Source of the DNA: an uncultured Prevotella sp.
Lineage (GTDB): Bacteria; Bacteroidota; Bacteroidia; Bacteroidales; Bacteroidaceae
Assembly (NCBI GenBank): GCA_900556795.1
Contig: USQD01000033.1
Location: 1 to 12,181, forward strand
Direction: 5' to 3'
Length of the DNA: 12,181 nt
The position numbers and the translations under genes are program-made. Each line of letters starts with the position of its first letter. Within the stretch, counting starts at the first letter, position 1. Positions 1-8,400 of the stretch are shown piece after piece. Under the pieces are notes generated by a model. It saw only the letters and a list, made by a program, of their open reading frames with translations, was not told the DNA's origin and did not search any database.

Positions 1-27
1 GAGTTCAGACGTGTGCTCTTCCGATCT
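1..27. other. Illumina TruSeq read-2 adapter remnant (artefact)
   Basis: The first 27 bases match the 3' end of the standard Illumina TruSeq read-2 adapter (the part ending GCTCTTCCGATCT). This is untrimmed library sequence, not genome. It extends the first gene's reading frame upstream to a false start at 13. It also means nothing is known about the true upstream DNA, including any promoter or preceding gene. Confidence 0.97.
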
Positions 28-1392
28 ATGAATAAATTAACGCTAAACTTATTGATTTTACTAACCATACCCTGTATTCTCTATGGTCGTAACTTCAATG
101 TGATGGATTTCGGTGCTCGAGGTAACGGAATCAGTGATGACGCTATCGCCATTCAGAAAGCTGTGGATGCTTGTACGAATGCCGGAGGGGGAGATGTGGT
201 CTTTTCCGCCAATCATACATTCCTTTCAGGACCCGTACAGTTGAAATCGAATGTGAACATCGTTCTGGAAACCAATTCCGTCTGGAAAGCCAATCCCGAT
301 GAGAGTATCTATCATCTCAGCGCCTTCGGTAAGAACGAGGGTGAGGGTATGATGTGGATATGGGCGAAGGATGTGGAGAATCTTTCGTTCTCTGGGCATG
401 GTACGATTCATGGCAATGGTATCAGGTTTATGGGTGCTGAACTTTTTGATAGTTACGAACTCAAACCGGTCACTACTTTCGATCCTCGTCCGCACGTGCT
501 TACCCTGATGGGAGTCAGGAATCTCAATATCCGTGATATTACGATACGGGAAGGTGCTTACTGGACGGTGCATCTCATCGGGTGCGATGGGGCTGTGATT
601 GACGGCATCAATCTGCTCAACAATCTCAAGATCCGTAATGGTGATGGTATTGATATCGATCATAGCAAGAATGTGCGCATTGCCAACTGTCATATCACCA
701 GTGGCGATGATGCTATCTGCCTGAAAAACCGCCGTGAGTTTGAAGAATATGGTTCTTGCCACGACATCGTTGTAACGAATTGTGTGATGGAGAGCCGTAG
801 CTGTACCGTGAAGATTGGCAGCGAGAATATGGATTCCATCTATAATGTGGTTATCGACAATTGCGTGATCAAGGGTAGCAACCGTGGTCTCGGTATTCAG
901 AACCGTGATGAGGGAACCGTGAGCAATGTGGTTTTCTCTAACATCATTCTGGATTGCCAGCTATGGAGCGATGTATGGTGGGGCAAGGCAGAACCTATTT
1001 ACGTTACTTCTTACCCTCGTGCCAATGGAAATCATAAGGATGCCAACTGGCGATTCCCTAAAGGTCAGACGGTAGGAAGATGTGGCGAGGTGAGACATAT
1101 CTACTTCAATCATATTTATGCCACTTCAGAAAACGGATGCTTTATCGGAGGAGATACCCGGGATAAAGTGAACAATATCTATCTCAGCAATGTACATCTC
1201 AACTTGAAGAAACTGACAGGTTATGATGGCGGCGTGTATGACAAACGTCCATGTCGTGGCGAGGGCTTTATATATAATAAGGTATATGGAGTCTATGTAG
1301 AGAATGCCAGGGATGTAGAGATTGATGATCTGAGAGTACAGGTTGGACCGAAAGTAAACTATGGAGGAAAAATTTTCGGTATAGATGACTAG
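28..1392 (+). CDS. Secreted GH28 family glycoside hydrolase (polygalacturonase-like)
   Basis: The 454-residue protein is predicted to hydrolyse pectic polysaccharide (galacturonan or rhamnogalacturonan) outside the cytoplasm. Residues 1-20 form a hydrophobic signal peptide ending near YG. A GH28 opening (FNVMDFGARGNG) and a right-handed beta-helix follow. The GH28 acidic residues are visible: NGDGIDID near 204, then GDDAICLK with the Asp pair at 227-228. The classic GHG loop is replaced by SCTVKIGSEN at 258-267, and the RIK position reads RGLGIQNRDEG from R286. These variants occur in many Bacteroidetes GH28 enzymes, so exact specificity cannot be assigned. The start is ATG 28, since sequence before it is adapter; a longer native N-terminus cannot be excluded, but the signal peptide fits this Met. 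It may belong to a pectin-use locus lying off the left edge. No terminator is evident after the stop. Confidence 0.9.
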   Translation: MNKLTLNLLILLTIPCILYGRNFNVMDFGARGNGISDDAIAIQKAVDACTNAGGGDVVFSANHTFLSGPVQLKSNVNIVLETNSVWKANPDESIYHLSAFGKNEGEGMMWIWAKDVENLSFSGHGTIHGNGIRFMGAELFDSYELKPVTTFDPRPHVLTLMGVRNLNIRDITIREGAYWTVHLIGCDGAVIDGINLLNNLKIRNGDGIDIDHSKNVRIANCHITSGDDAICLKNRREFEEYGSCHDIVVTNCVMESRSCTVKIGSENMDSIYNVVIDNCVIKGSNRGLGIQNRDEGTVSNVVFSNIILDCQLWSDVWWGKAEPIYVTSYPRANGNHKDANWRFPKGQTVGRCGEVRHIYFNHIYATSENGCFIGGDTRDKVNNIYLSNVHLNLKKLTGYDGGVYDKRPCRGEGFIYNKVYGVYVENARDVEIDDLRVQVGPKVNYGGKIFGIDD

Positions 1393-1442
1393 AAAAACAA
1401 TCTTTTCATAGAATTGAAACTAAAATCTTAAATAGGTGTAAT

Positions 1443-1460
1443 AAGGTAGTACTACCTTTG
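1443..1460 (+). promoter_or_regulatory. 16-bp perfect palindrome overlapping a TAnnTTTG promoter element
   Basis: AAGGTAGTACTACCTT (1443-1458) is a perfect palindrome. Its right half runs into TACCTTTG (1453-1460), a match to the Bacteroidetes -7 consensus TAnnTTTG. No convincing TTTG -33 element lies about 20 bp upstream, so the promoter may depend on an activator. Transcription would begin near 1466 and serve the truncated susC-type gene. Operator function is inferred from symmetry and position. Confidence 0.55.
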
Positions 1461-1525
1461 TATCCGATTATTAATAACAAAATCTAGTAGTTATGCAAAT
1501 AGTACAAAAGACAAATGGAAGTAGC

Positions 1526-1912
1526 ATGAAAAGAGTATTGCTTTCTTCCGCCCTTCTGCTGGTGAGTACACTCACATTTGCACAAAGTAAGGTCAGCGGT
1601 ACCGTGAAAGATGCCAATGGCGAACCTCTCATAGGCGTAAGTGTCATGGAGGTAGGTACTAACAATGGTGCGGTTACCGATATAAATGGTAACTACACCT
1701 TGAATGTAAAGCCAGGAGCAAAGTTGAAGCTCTCTTACATTGGATTTACGTCAAAGACCATTAAGGCAAGTGGCAATAGTCGGATTGTGTTGGATGAAGA
1801 TAACACTGCCCTCAACGAGGTGGTTGTGGTAGGTTATGGTACGATGCGGTTGAATGATGATAAAGGGGGAGTGGTGGATTCTGTCACTCCCTTTTTTCTA
1901 ATTGTTAGATGA
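1526..1912 (+). pseudogene. Truncated SusC/RagA-type TonB-dependent receptor (N-terminal stub)
   Basis: The product has 128 residues (139 from the alternative ATG at 1493). It starts with a clean signal peptide ending FAQ. A carboxypeptidase-regulatory-like domain follows, with family hallmarks such as VSGTVKDANGEPLIGVSV, then TDINGNYTL and KLSYIGFTSKTI. The TonB-box/plug junction LNEVVVVGYGT comes next. A full SusC has about 1000 residues; here the plug and beta-barrel are missing, and only a short unrelated tail (to FFLIVR) follows. No reading frame downstream resumes receptor sequence and no susD follows, so a large deletion fits better than a frameshift. The tail is encoded by an intrinsic terminator. 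ATG 1526 was preferred because GGAAG lies just upstream and the signal peptide begins cleanly there. A functional mini-protein or an assembly join is possible but less likely. Confidence 0.8.
1867..1897 (+). terminator. Intrinsic terminator embedded in the end of the susC stub
   Basis: GGGAGTG (1867-1873) pairs perfectly with CACTCCC (1885-1891) across an 11-base loop, followed directly by six T (1892-1897). This is a standard Rho-independent terminator on the plus strand. It lies inside the open frame, before the stop at 1910-1912, which supports the stub being a fusion of a receptor start to the former 3' flank of its operon. Confidence 0.8.
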
Positions 1913-1944
1913 AGTTTGTTTCATTTTGATAAAACTGTTTGATT

Positions 1945-2604
1945 ATGAGAAGGAATCTATTGTTGTTATTACTGTGGTTGGCAGGCTTGCTAGCTGTAGA
2001 TGCTCAAACATTGAGCCGTAAAGAGGTCGAGACCTACGTGATTAATCAATATGGAAAAAGATGGAAAGACGTTGCGCTTTATCTTGGCGAAAAAGATACG
2101 TTGGACAAGGACAATGCTTTGACGTTTGAGAAAACCATCTCGGTGCGAGGCAAGAGTAAAAATGAACTCTTTGTCGATTTGAATTATTGGTTTCTGAAAA
2201 CCTTTAGCAATGCTAGTTCATCGATAGAGATGGCAGACAAGGAATTGGGGGTTATCATGGCAAAGGGTTATTTGCCTGGCATTGCTTATCACTCGGGTGG
2301 TTGTTCCTCTTATTGTGTCAATATTCGCCCTCTTGTGCGTTGCGACATCAAAGATGAACAGGTCAAACTGACGATTGTCGTTCCAAATTATGAGGTGACG
2401 AAAGTTGATGATGGTATTTGGAGTGCCATGCTGGATGAGAATTTCGACAAGCATCCCCCATATACTGTGAACGAAACATGGTCGCTGAATGTTTGTTTCC
2501 CTTTTGCGAAGAAAGATGGAACCAAGAAAACTTCCAGCAAGGCATTGGTGATGAGTCATGGATATGTGGAGGTCTTGATGAATCGCATTCAAATGGCGTT
2601 ATAG
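1945..2604 (+). CDS. Secreted DUF4468 (TBP-like fold) domain protein
   Basis: The 219-residue protein has a strong signal peptide (RRNLLLLLLWLAGLLAVDAQ), so it should be exported to the periplasm or beyond. The segment FEKTISVRGKSKNELFVDLN, followed by a W-F motif and a second segment with MADKELGVIMAKG, is the pattern of DUF4468 proteins. These are common in Bacteroidetes, are predicted to have a TATA-binding-protein-like fold, and have no known biochemical role. Three Cys lie near the middle (GGCSSYC and VRC) and could form a disulphide. The ATG at 1945 is chosen because the frame upstream offers only a TTG at 1939 and the signal peptide begins here. It lies just after the susC-stub terminator, so it either has its own unrecognised promoter or depends on read-through. 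No functional link to the GH92 genes is apparent. Confidence 0.75.
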   Translation: MRRNLLLLLLWLAGLLAVDAQTLSRKEVETYVINQYGKRWKDVALYLGEKDTLDKDNALTFEKTISVRGKSKNELFVDLNYWFLKTFSNASSSIEMADKELGVIMAKGYLPGIAYHSGGCSSYCVNIRPLVRCDIKDEQVKLTIVVPNYEVTKVDDGIWSAMLDENFDKHPPYTVNETWSLNVCFPFAKKDGTKKTSSKALVMSHGYVEVLMNRIQMAL

Positions 2605-2605
2605 C

Positions 2606-2642
2606 TGCGCCAAAATGTGGTGAAATTGAAGATTTTGGCGCA
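2606..2642 (+). terminator. Strong stem-loop between the DUF4468 gene and the GH92 operon
   Basis: TGCGCCAAAAT (2606-2616) is perfectly complementary to ATTTTGGCGCA (2632-2642), an 11-bp stem with a 15-base loop, beginning one base after the stop codon. No T-run follows (ATTATTAATT), so it is an imperfect terminator. It could instead protect or process the mRNA between the DUF4468 and GH92 segments. Confidence 0.45.
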
Positions 2643-2659
2643 ATTATTAATTAAAACGT

Positions 2660-5395
2660 ATGAAGAGAAGCGTATTCTTAGTTATATTTTTTGCCTTTGG
2701 CTTCTTGATGACAATGGCGCAAGATTATTCCCGATACGTTGATCCACGTATCGGTAGTGAGGGATTGGGTAGAACTTTCCCCGGACCTTGCATGCCATAC
2801 GGTATGGCGAAGCCGGGACCGGATGCCGTGTCTATGCCGAATGCGGGATGGGCGCCGATGCCTGAGCCTGTCAAGGGATTCTCGCAGATGCACGTCAGCG
2901 GAACCGGGGGTGGACAGAAGTATGGCAATATTCTTATCCAGCCTTTCTTGGATGCAGGGGACATCATCCAGAAACGGGTGGATGAGAAGATTGCCCTGGG
3001 ATATTATGCCTGTACTTTTGAAAATGGAATCCGGACGGAGATTACCGCTTCAGAACGTTGTGCCTTCTATCGCCTGGATTATGGCAGGAAACAGAAGGGA
3101 AAACTCCTGATAGATGTGGCTACCTTCCTGGGTATAGACACAATTCCAGATAAGCGCGAAACTCAGCAGTATGTGGATTCGTATGTTACTTGTGATGGGA
3201 AATATGCCGTCTCAGGATGGAGTACTGTAAGGGGTGGCTGGAACAATGGCGGCCCTTATACCGTATATTTCTATTTGCAGAGTGATGTGCCTTTATCTAA
3301 TTGCGATACGCCTTTATCTAATAGCGATGTCCCTTTAGCTAATGGCGAAGCGCCTCTATATAATAAGGTGAAGGATTCAAAGACAAGATTGGATGTTGCC
3401 TTCTCGAAAAGTACCGTCAATCTGAAGATTGGTATTTCGCATATCAGTATTGCCCAGGCAAGGCGGAATATCCCTGCCTGCGGCTTCGATGCCCAGTTGA
3501 AGAATGTGCGGAAAACTTGGAACGGAAAGTTGGGAAAGATAGAAGTCTCAGGCACCGAAAAGCAGAAGCGGATGTTTTATACAGCCCTTTATCATACGAT
3601 GCTGATGCCTGTGGATAAGTCGGGTGAAAACCCTCATTTCTCCGCTACGCCTTATTATGATGATTACTATGCCATCTGGGATACTTATCGTACTTCCATG
3701 CCTTTGCTTACGCTGATAGAGGAACCGCAGCAGCGTGATATGGTCAATTCCCTGCTCAATATCTACAAGCATGATGGTTATATGCCTGATGCTAGAAGTG
3801 GCAACTGGAACGGCAGAACGCAGGGTGGCAGCAATGCGGATATTGTCATAGCCGATGCCTTCGCGAAAGGAATGAAGGGTATCGATTATGAACTGGCGCT
3901 GAAGGCGATGGTCAAGGATGCCGAAGTGCCACCAACGGATGATGATGGCTTTGTGGGCAGTGTGCCTGAGGAAAAGCATGGTAGAGGTGGATTGATGGAA
4001 TATAACACGCTGGGCTATATTCCGTATGGAATAGACCGTGCCGGCAATCGTACCGTGGAGTATAGCTATGATGACTGGTGTATTGCCCAGGTGGCAAAAG
4101 GACTGGGTTATCCGGAACTCTACGATAAGTATATGAAGCGTTCGCATAACTGGCGCAACCTCTGGCGTTCTGATTATGAATGGCAGGGGATGAAGGGATT
4201 TATCATGCCGAGAGATGCGGATGGCAGATGGCTCGACTCTGTGCCTTGGGGCAAGTCGAAGGTCTATCATCCTGTGATTCCTTATCATCCGGATACCAAG
4301 GTGGCGCCCTGGTATCTTCCATGGTGGTCAACCTTCTTCTATGAGGCTTTGTCGGCAGAATATAGTCTCAGTATTCCGCACGATGTTCCGGGATTGATTG
4401 AGGCTTGTGGAGGAAAGGACGCTTTCATCCGACGACTGGATACTTTCTTCGCCAATGGCCATTTCAATGTGGCGAATGAACCGAGCTTCATGACTCCTTA
4501 CCTGTATCATTGGGTAGAACGCCCGGACTTGAGCGTTCTGCGAATCCAGCAGATTGTGAACGATAACTATGATGATTCTCCTGGCGGTTTGCCGGGTAAT
4601 GATGATGGGGGTGCGATGTCATCCTGGCTCGTATTCAATATGCTGGGATTCTATCCGATAGCTGGTCAGAATCTCTATATCATTGGTTCGCCGATGATTC
4701 CTGAATATACCATCCATCTATCGAATGGCAAGGACCTGAAGGTGGTGAGAGAAGGAGAGCTGTGGAAGCAGATGTTCATAACTCACGATGTGTTGATAAA
4801 TGGTGGAAAACTTGTTCTTCCTGATTTTAAAACTGAGGAAAAGGGTGTTGATAAAACGCAGAAACTGCTGATAATGAAAGAAAAAGAGAAATCCACAGTT
4901 TTTGCACAGCCTGTGGATAAGTATTTGATAACTATTCCAACGCAGTATGTGGCCCGCTTCATCCTCAACCGACAGTATCGTAACTGGGAGGTAGGAATAG
5001 ATTCTACGAGTATGGCTGATACGCTTATACTGAAATGTAATCAATCTCTCTATCTGATTCCTCGCAAGGTGGTGGATGAGGCTGATGGTTTCTGTTGGGA
5101 TAGTCCGCAGAAAGGCAGGAATCTCTATGTATGCGATATGAGTTCCAACAGGGGTATGCGTGACGGCACCTTCCTGTTTGTCTCCCGAAAGGCGCTGCGT
5201 CAGCTTCAGGCAACCGGATCCTTTGTCTATAATGGGATTTTATGGCGGAAAATATCAGCAGATGAAAAGAACATTACCGTCAAGGCAGAGCAGGATGGAA
5301 CCATGATGCAGATTGCTGTGGACCTCGGTCTCCCTTGGGTGCTGCGTATGGATGGAAATCCTTTAGGTATTGATTGGAGGTTGGAAAAACAATAA
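2660..5395 (+). CDS. Secreted GH92 alpha-mannosidase with C-terminal extension
   Basis: The 911-residue protein has a signal peptide (residues 1-20, cleavage near TMA|QD). GH92 enzymes are calcium-dependent exo-alpha-mannosidases acting on N-glycans and mannans. The N-terminal sandwich domain is seen in YVDPRIGSEG and FPGPCMPYGM. The catalytic (alpha/alpha)6 part shows WDTYRTSMPLLTL and DDWCIAQ. A Glu at 562 in YEALSAEY-PHDVPGL aligns with the family's catalytic acid position. NEPSFM lies at 606-611 and the base Asp pair is in GNDDGG (D648-D649). Where alpha-1,2-specific members usually carry His after NEPS, this protein has Phe-Met, so another linkage is plausible. Most members are about 740 residues; here some 190 further residues follow GGKLVLPDF (about 715) that I cannot assign. 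An insertion of heptapeptide repeats sits at 209-236. It lies 28 bases before the next gene, probably in one operon. Confidence 0.92.
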   Translation: MKRSVFLVIFFAFGFLMTMAQDYSRYVDPRIGSEGLGRTFPGPCMPYGMAKPGPDAVSMPNAGWAPMPEPVKGFSQMHVSGTGGGQKYGNILIQPFLDAGDIIQKRVDEKIALGYYACTFENGIRTEITASERCAFYRLDYGRKQKGKLLIDVATFLGIDTIPDKRETQQYVDSYVTCDGKYAVSGWSTVRGGWNNGGPYTVYFYLQSDVPLSNCDTPLSNSDVPLANGEAPLYNKVKDSKTRLDVAFSKSTVNLKIGISHISIAQARRNIPACGFDAQLKNVRKTWNGKLGKIEVSGTEKQKRMFYTALYHTMLMPVDKSGENPHFSATPYYDDYYAIWDTYRTSMPLLTLIEEPQQRDMVNSLLNIYKHDGYMPDARSGNWNGRTQGGSNADIVIADAFAKGMKGIDYELALKAMVKDAEVPPTDDDGFVGSVPEEKHGRGGLMEYNTLGYIPYGIDRAGNRTVEYSYDDWCIAQVAKGLGYPELYDKYMKRSHNWRNLWRSDYEWQGMKGFIMPRDADGRWLDSVPWGKSKVYHPVIPYHPDTKVAPWYLPWWSTFFYEALSAEYSLSIPHDVPGLIEACGGKDAFIRRLDTFFANGHFNVANEPSFMTPYLYHWVERPDLSVLRIQQIVNDNYDDSPGGLPGNDDGGAMSSWLVFNMLGFYPIAGQNLYIIGSPMIPEYTIHLSNGKDLKVVREGELWKQMFITHDVLINGGKLVLPDFKTEEKGVDKTQKLLIMKEKEKSTVFAQPVDKYLITIPTQYVARFILNRQYRNWEVGIDSTSMADTLILKCNQSLYLIPRKVVDEADGFCWDSPQKGRNLYVCDMSSNRGMRDGTFLFVSRKALRQLQATGSFVYNGILWRKISADEKNITVKAEQDGTMMQIAVDLGLPWVLRMDGNPLGIDWRLEKQ
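3284..3367 (+). repeat. Four 21-bp tandem repeats encoding heptapeptides inside GH92
   Basis: Four imperfect in-frame 21-bp units (3284, 3305, 3326, 3347) encode heptads of the pattern (D/E)-x-P-L-x-N-x: DVPLSNC, DTPLSNS, DVPLANG, EAPLYNK. The first two are almost identical at DNA level and the later ones progressively less so, as expected for slippage expansion followed by drift. They form a short insertion, probably a surface loop, in the N-terminal sandwich domain. Confidence 0.85.
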
Positions 5396-5423
5396 ATGGG
5401 AGTATTCTCCGTTTCATTATTAT

Positions 5424-8400
5424 ATGAACAGAAAAGTAACATTATTATATATCTCTTTGGCTTGCGTGCTTTCGCTGCAGGCTCAGACCCGCCAGCAGAT
5501 GGGTGGTGTCTATTATGCTTATCCGGAAGGTCCTTCTGCCAAGACAGGAACTTTTGGTACGGCTACTTATGTGATGTCTGATTCTCTGAATGTTCCTCAG
5601 GGATATGCACCTTTTTATATCAGCCATTACGGTCGCCATGGTTCCCGTTGGATGCCGAAGGATGACCGGTATGTCTGGATCTGCAAGCATTTTGAAGATG
5701 AGAGTAATCTCACTCCGCTTGGCTTGCAGGTGAAGGGAATGCTGCAGCGTGTATGGGAAAATGCCAGAGGTAACGGTGGAAAACTGAGCAAGCTGGGTGC
5801 TCTTCAGCATCAGGGCATCGCTCATCGTATGTTTGAGCGTTATCCGCAGATCTTTGCTGCGGGCAATGCGGTAAAGGCTCGTTCCAGTGTGGTGGATCGA
5901 TGCGCCAAGAGTATGCAGGCTTTTATTTCGGAATTGCATAGCCTTCAGCCAGGCTTGAATCTGGATGTCAAGACCGATTCTGCCGATATGGCTTGGATAG
6001 CGTATGTCTCTCCCGAAGTCAAGGCTTTGGAGAACCGTACCCATGTGCAGGCTCAGGTTTCACCTCGCCGTTTCCTTCTTCAGTTGTTTAAGGATGTCTT
6101 TAAGGTGGATGAACCCCTGAAGCTGATGACCGAGATGCATACGGTGGCTTCTTCCATTCAGGATGTAGGCTTGAATTTCTCTTCTTATCCACAGGATATA
6201 GAAGATGGCTTGAATGCACTTTTCACCGATGATGAGTTCCGTGCCATCTATGAAGCCAATAACCTTCGGATGGCCATCAACAATGGTACCGTGGCGACGA
6301 ATGAGGATATTCCTGCCCGTAGTGCCATCTCCTTATGGCAGAATATCGAGGCTGAGGCTGACCGTGCCTTGCAATCATCCAAGTCATCGGCTACGCTTCG
6401 CTTTGGTCATGATACAGCCCTTTACCGTCTTCTGTCTCTTCTCTTCGATGTAAATGTTCCTCCGGCAGGAGCACGTGAAGAGGCTAGTCTGGTGGTTTTG
6501 GGAGATGAAACGGAAAAGATGGATCGTGTGGTTCCGATGGCTGCCAATCTCCAGATGATATTCTATAAGAATGCGAAGGATAGCGTGCTGGTGAAGTTCA
6601 TGCTCAATGAGCGGGATATTATGCTTTCTCCCGTAGGTCAGGTGATCTATGGTACGCATTACTATTCCTGGAATGCCTGGAAGCAGGAAATGCATGAGCG
6701 GATTCATCGCCTGGAACATATCCGCCAGCTCAATGCTATCAATACGATGGTGGGTACGGCACAGGCAAATACCCAGACTGCCGGCATGTTCGGAAAGGGT
6801 AGTGAGGAACATGGACAAACCATCCCTGCTGTTCTCGTTCCGAATGGTCAGAACTTCTGGACTCCTCAGACGCAGGATACAGAGCAGAAATGTATCGCAC
6901 CTTATTATTATAAGGATACCCATCTGCAGGGCTTCCGCTGCAGCCACTGGCTGGTGGGCGGATGTACGCAGGATTATGGTTCTTTCACGGTGGCTGCGCT
7001 TGGTGGAAAGCTCCGCCTTCAGCCAGAACAGAGAGCTACGGCATTCAGCCATGAAGATGAAGTCTCTCATCCTCACTACTATGCTGTCCGCCTGAAGAAT
7101 GAACATCTGAAGGCAGAGATGACAGCCTTGAGTCATACCTCCTTTCTCCGTGTTACTCCGGAACAGGATGAGCTGGTTCATCTTGTCATCAATCCGAACA
7201 GCGATGAAGGACAGGGATACATCGAGATTGATACCATCAATCATATCGTCTATGGTTATAATCCGGTGCATCGCATCTATCAGGGATGGGGAAAACCGGC
7301 TGGTTTCTCCGGACATTTCGTCTTGGCTTACGATGAGAAGGACCTGGTGGATTACGGTATTTTCGAGGGTGACAGGAAGATGGTAAGAGGTTTGAAGGTG
7401 CAGGGTAAACCACGCATTGGCGCCTGGCTCACCTTCCGTGGCAGATCGGGTAAGGCGATGGAGTGGATGTCGGGTACATCCTTTACGTCCCGCGACAATG
7501 CGGTGGAGAATCTCAATGCTGAAAACTATATGTATGGCGGATTGGATTTCAACAGCATGATGGAGTATGCTGCCGGAATCTGGTGTGACCGACTTCATAC
7601 CATTGATGTGGAAAGCAAGGATGCTGGCAAGGTCAACCAGTTTTATGGTGCTCTCTACCGTGCATCCTTCCTCCCTCATGAGATGAGTGATGTGAATGGC
7701 GATTATCCGGAGTTTTCTACAGGTACCGTGAAGATGGGCAATGCTACCCTGAGTTCCAGGGGCTATGCTGTTCCTGCCTATTCTTATCTCCGCAAATATG
7801 GCGATTTCTCCATGTGGGACATCTATCGTGCAGAGTTGCCGCTCTATAGTCTCATCACTCCGAAGATGTCGGGCGAGATGATGCAGTCTCTGGTTCAGAT
7901 GTACAAGGAGGGTGGCTGGATGCCTATCTTCCCATGCTGGAACAGTTATACGGCAGCGATGATTGGCGATCATTCGGGTGCGGCTCTTGCCGATGCGTAT
8001 GTCAAGGGCATTCGCAATTTTGATGCAGCCAAGGCTTACGAGGGAATGCGTCTCAACGCTTTCTCTACTCCTTATCTGGCGAAGGATTATCGGGATGGAA
8101 AGGGGCGCCGTGCCATCAGGTCGTATATGGATAATGGCTATATTCCGTTGGAGGATATGGTGGAGGAAGCCTTTCATACCAACGAGCAGACTTCCCGTAC
8201 CCTGGAATATGCCTATGATGATTATGCCGTGGCACAGATGGCGAAGGCGCTGCATGATTCCTGTCAGGATGCCGCTCTGCGCCAGAAGTATCTGGAGGAT
8301 TACAATGATCTGATGCGCCGTTCCGAAAACTGGCGCAATGTCATCAATCCTGCTACGGGATGGGCGGATGGCAGATACGAGAGCGGGAAGTGGGAGAATA

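Noticed and set aside
13..27. Upstream start of the GH28 gene at 13
   Set aside because: Those bases are sequencing adapter, so the five extra residues are artificial.
1912..1945. Simple frameshift splitting a complete susC gene
   Set aside because: No frame after 1912 continues plug or barrel sequence; the next gene begins within 35 bases and belongs to another family.
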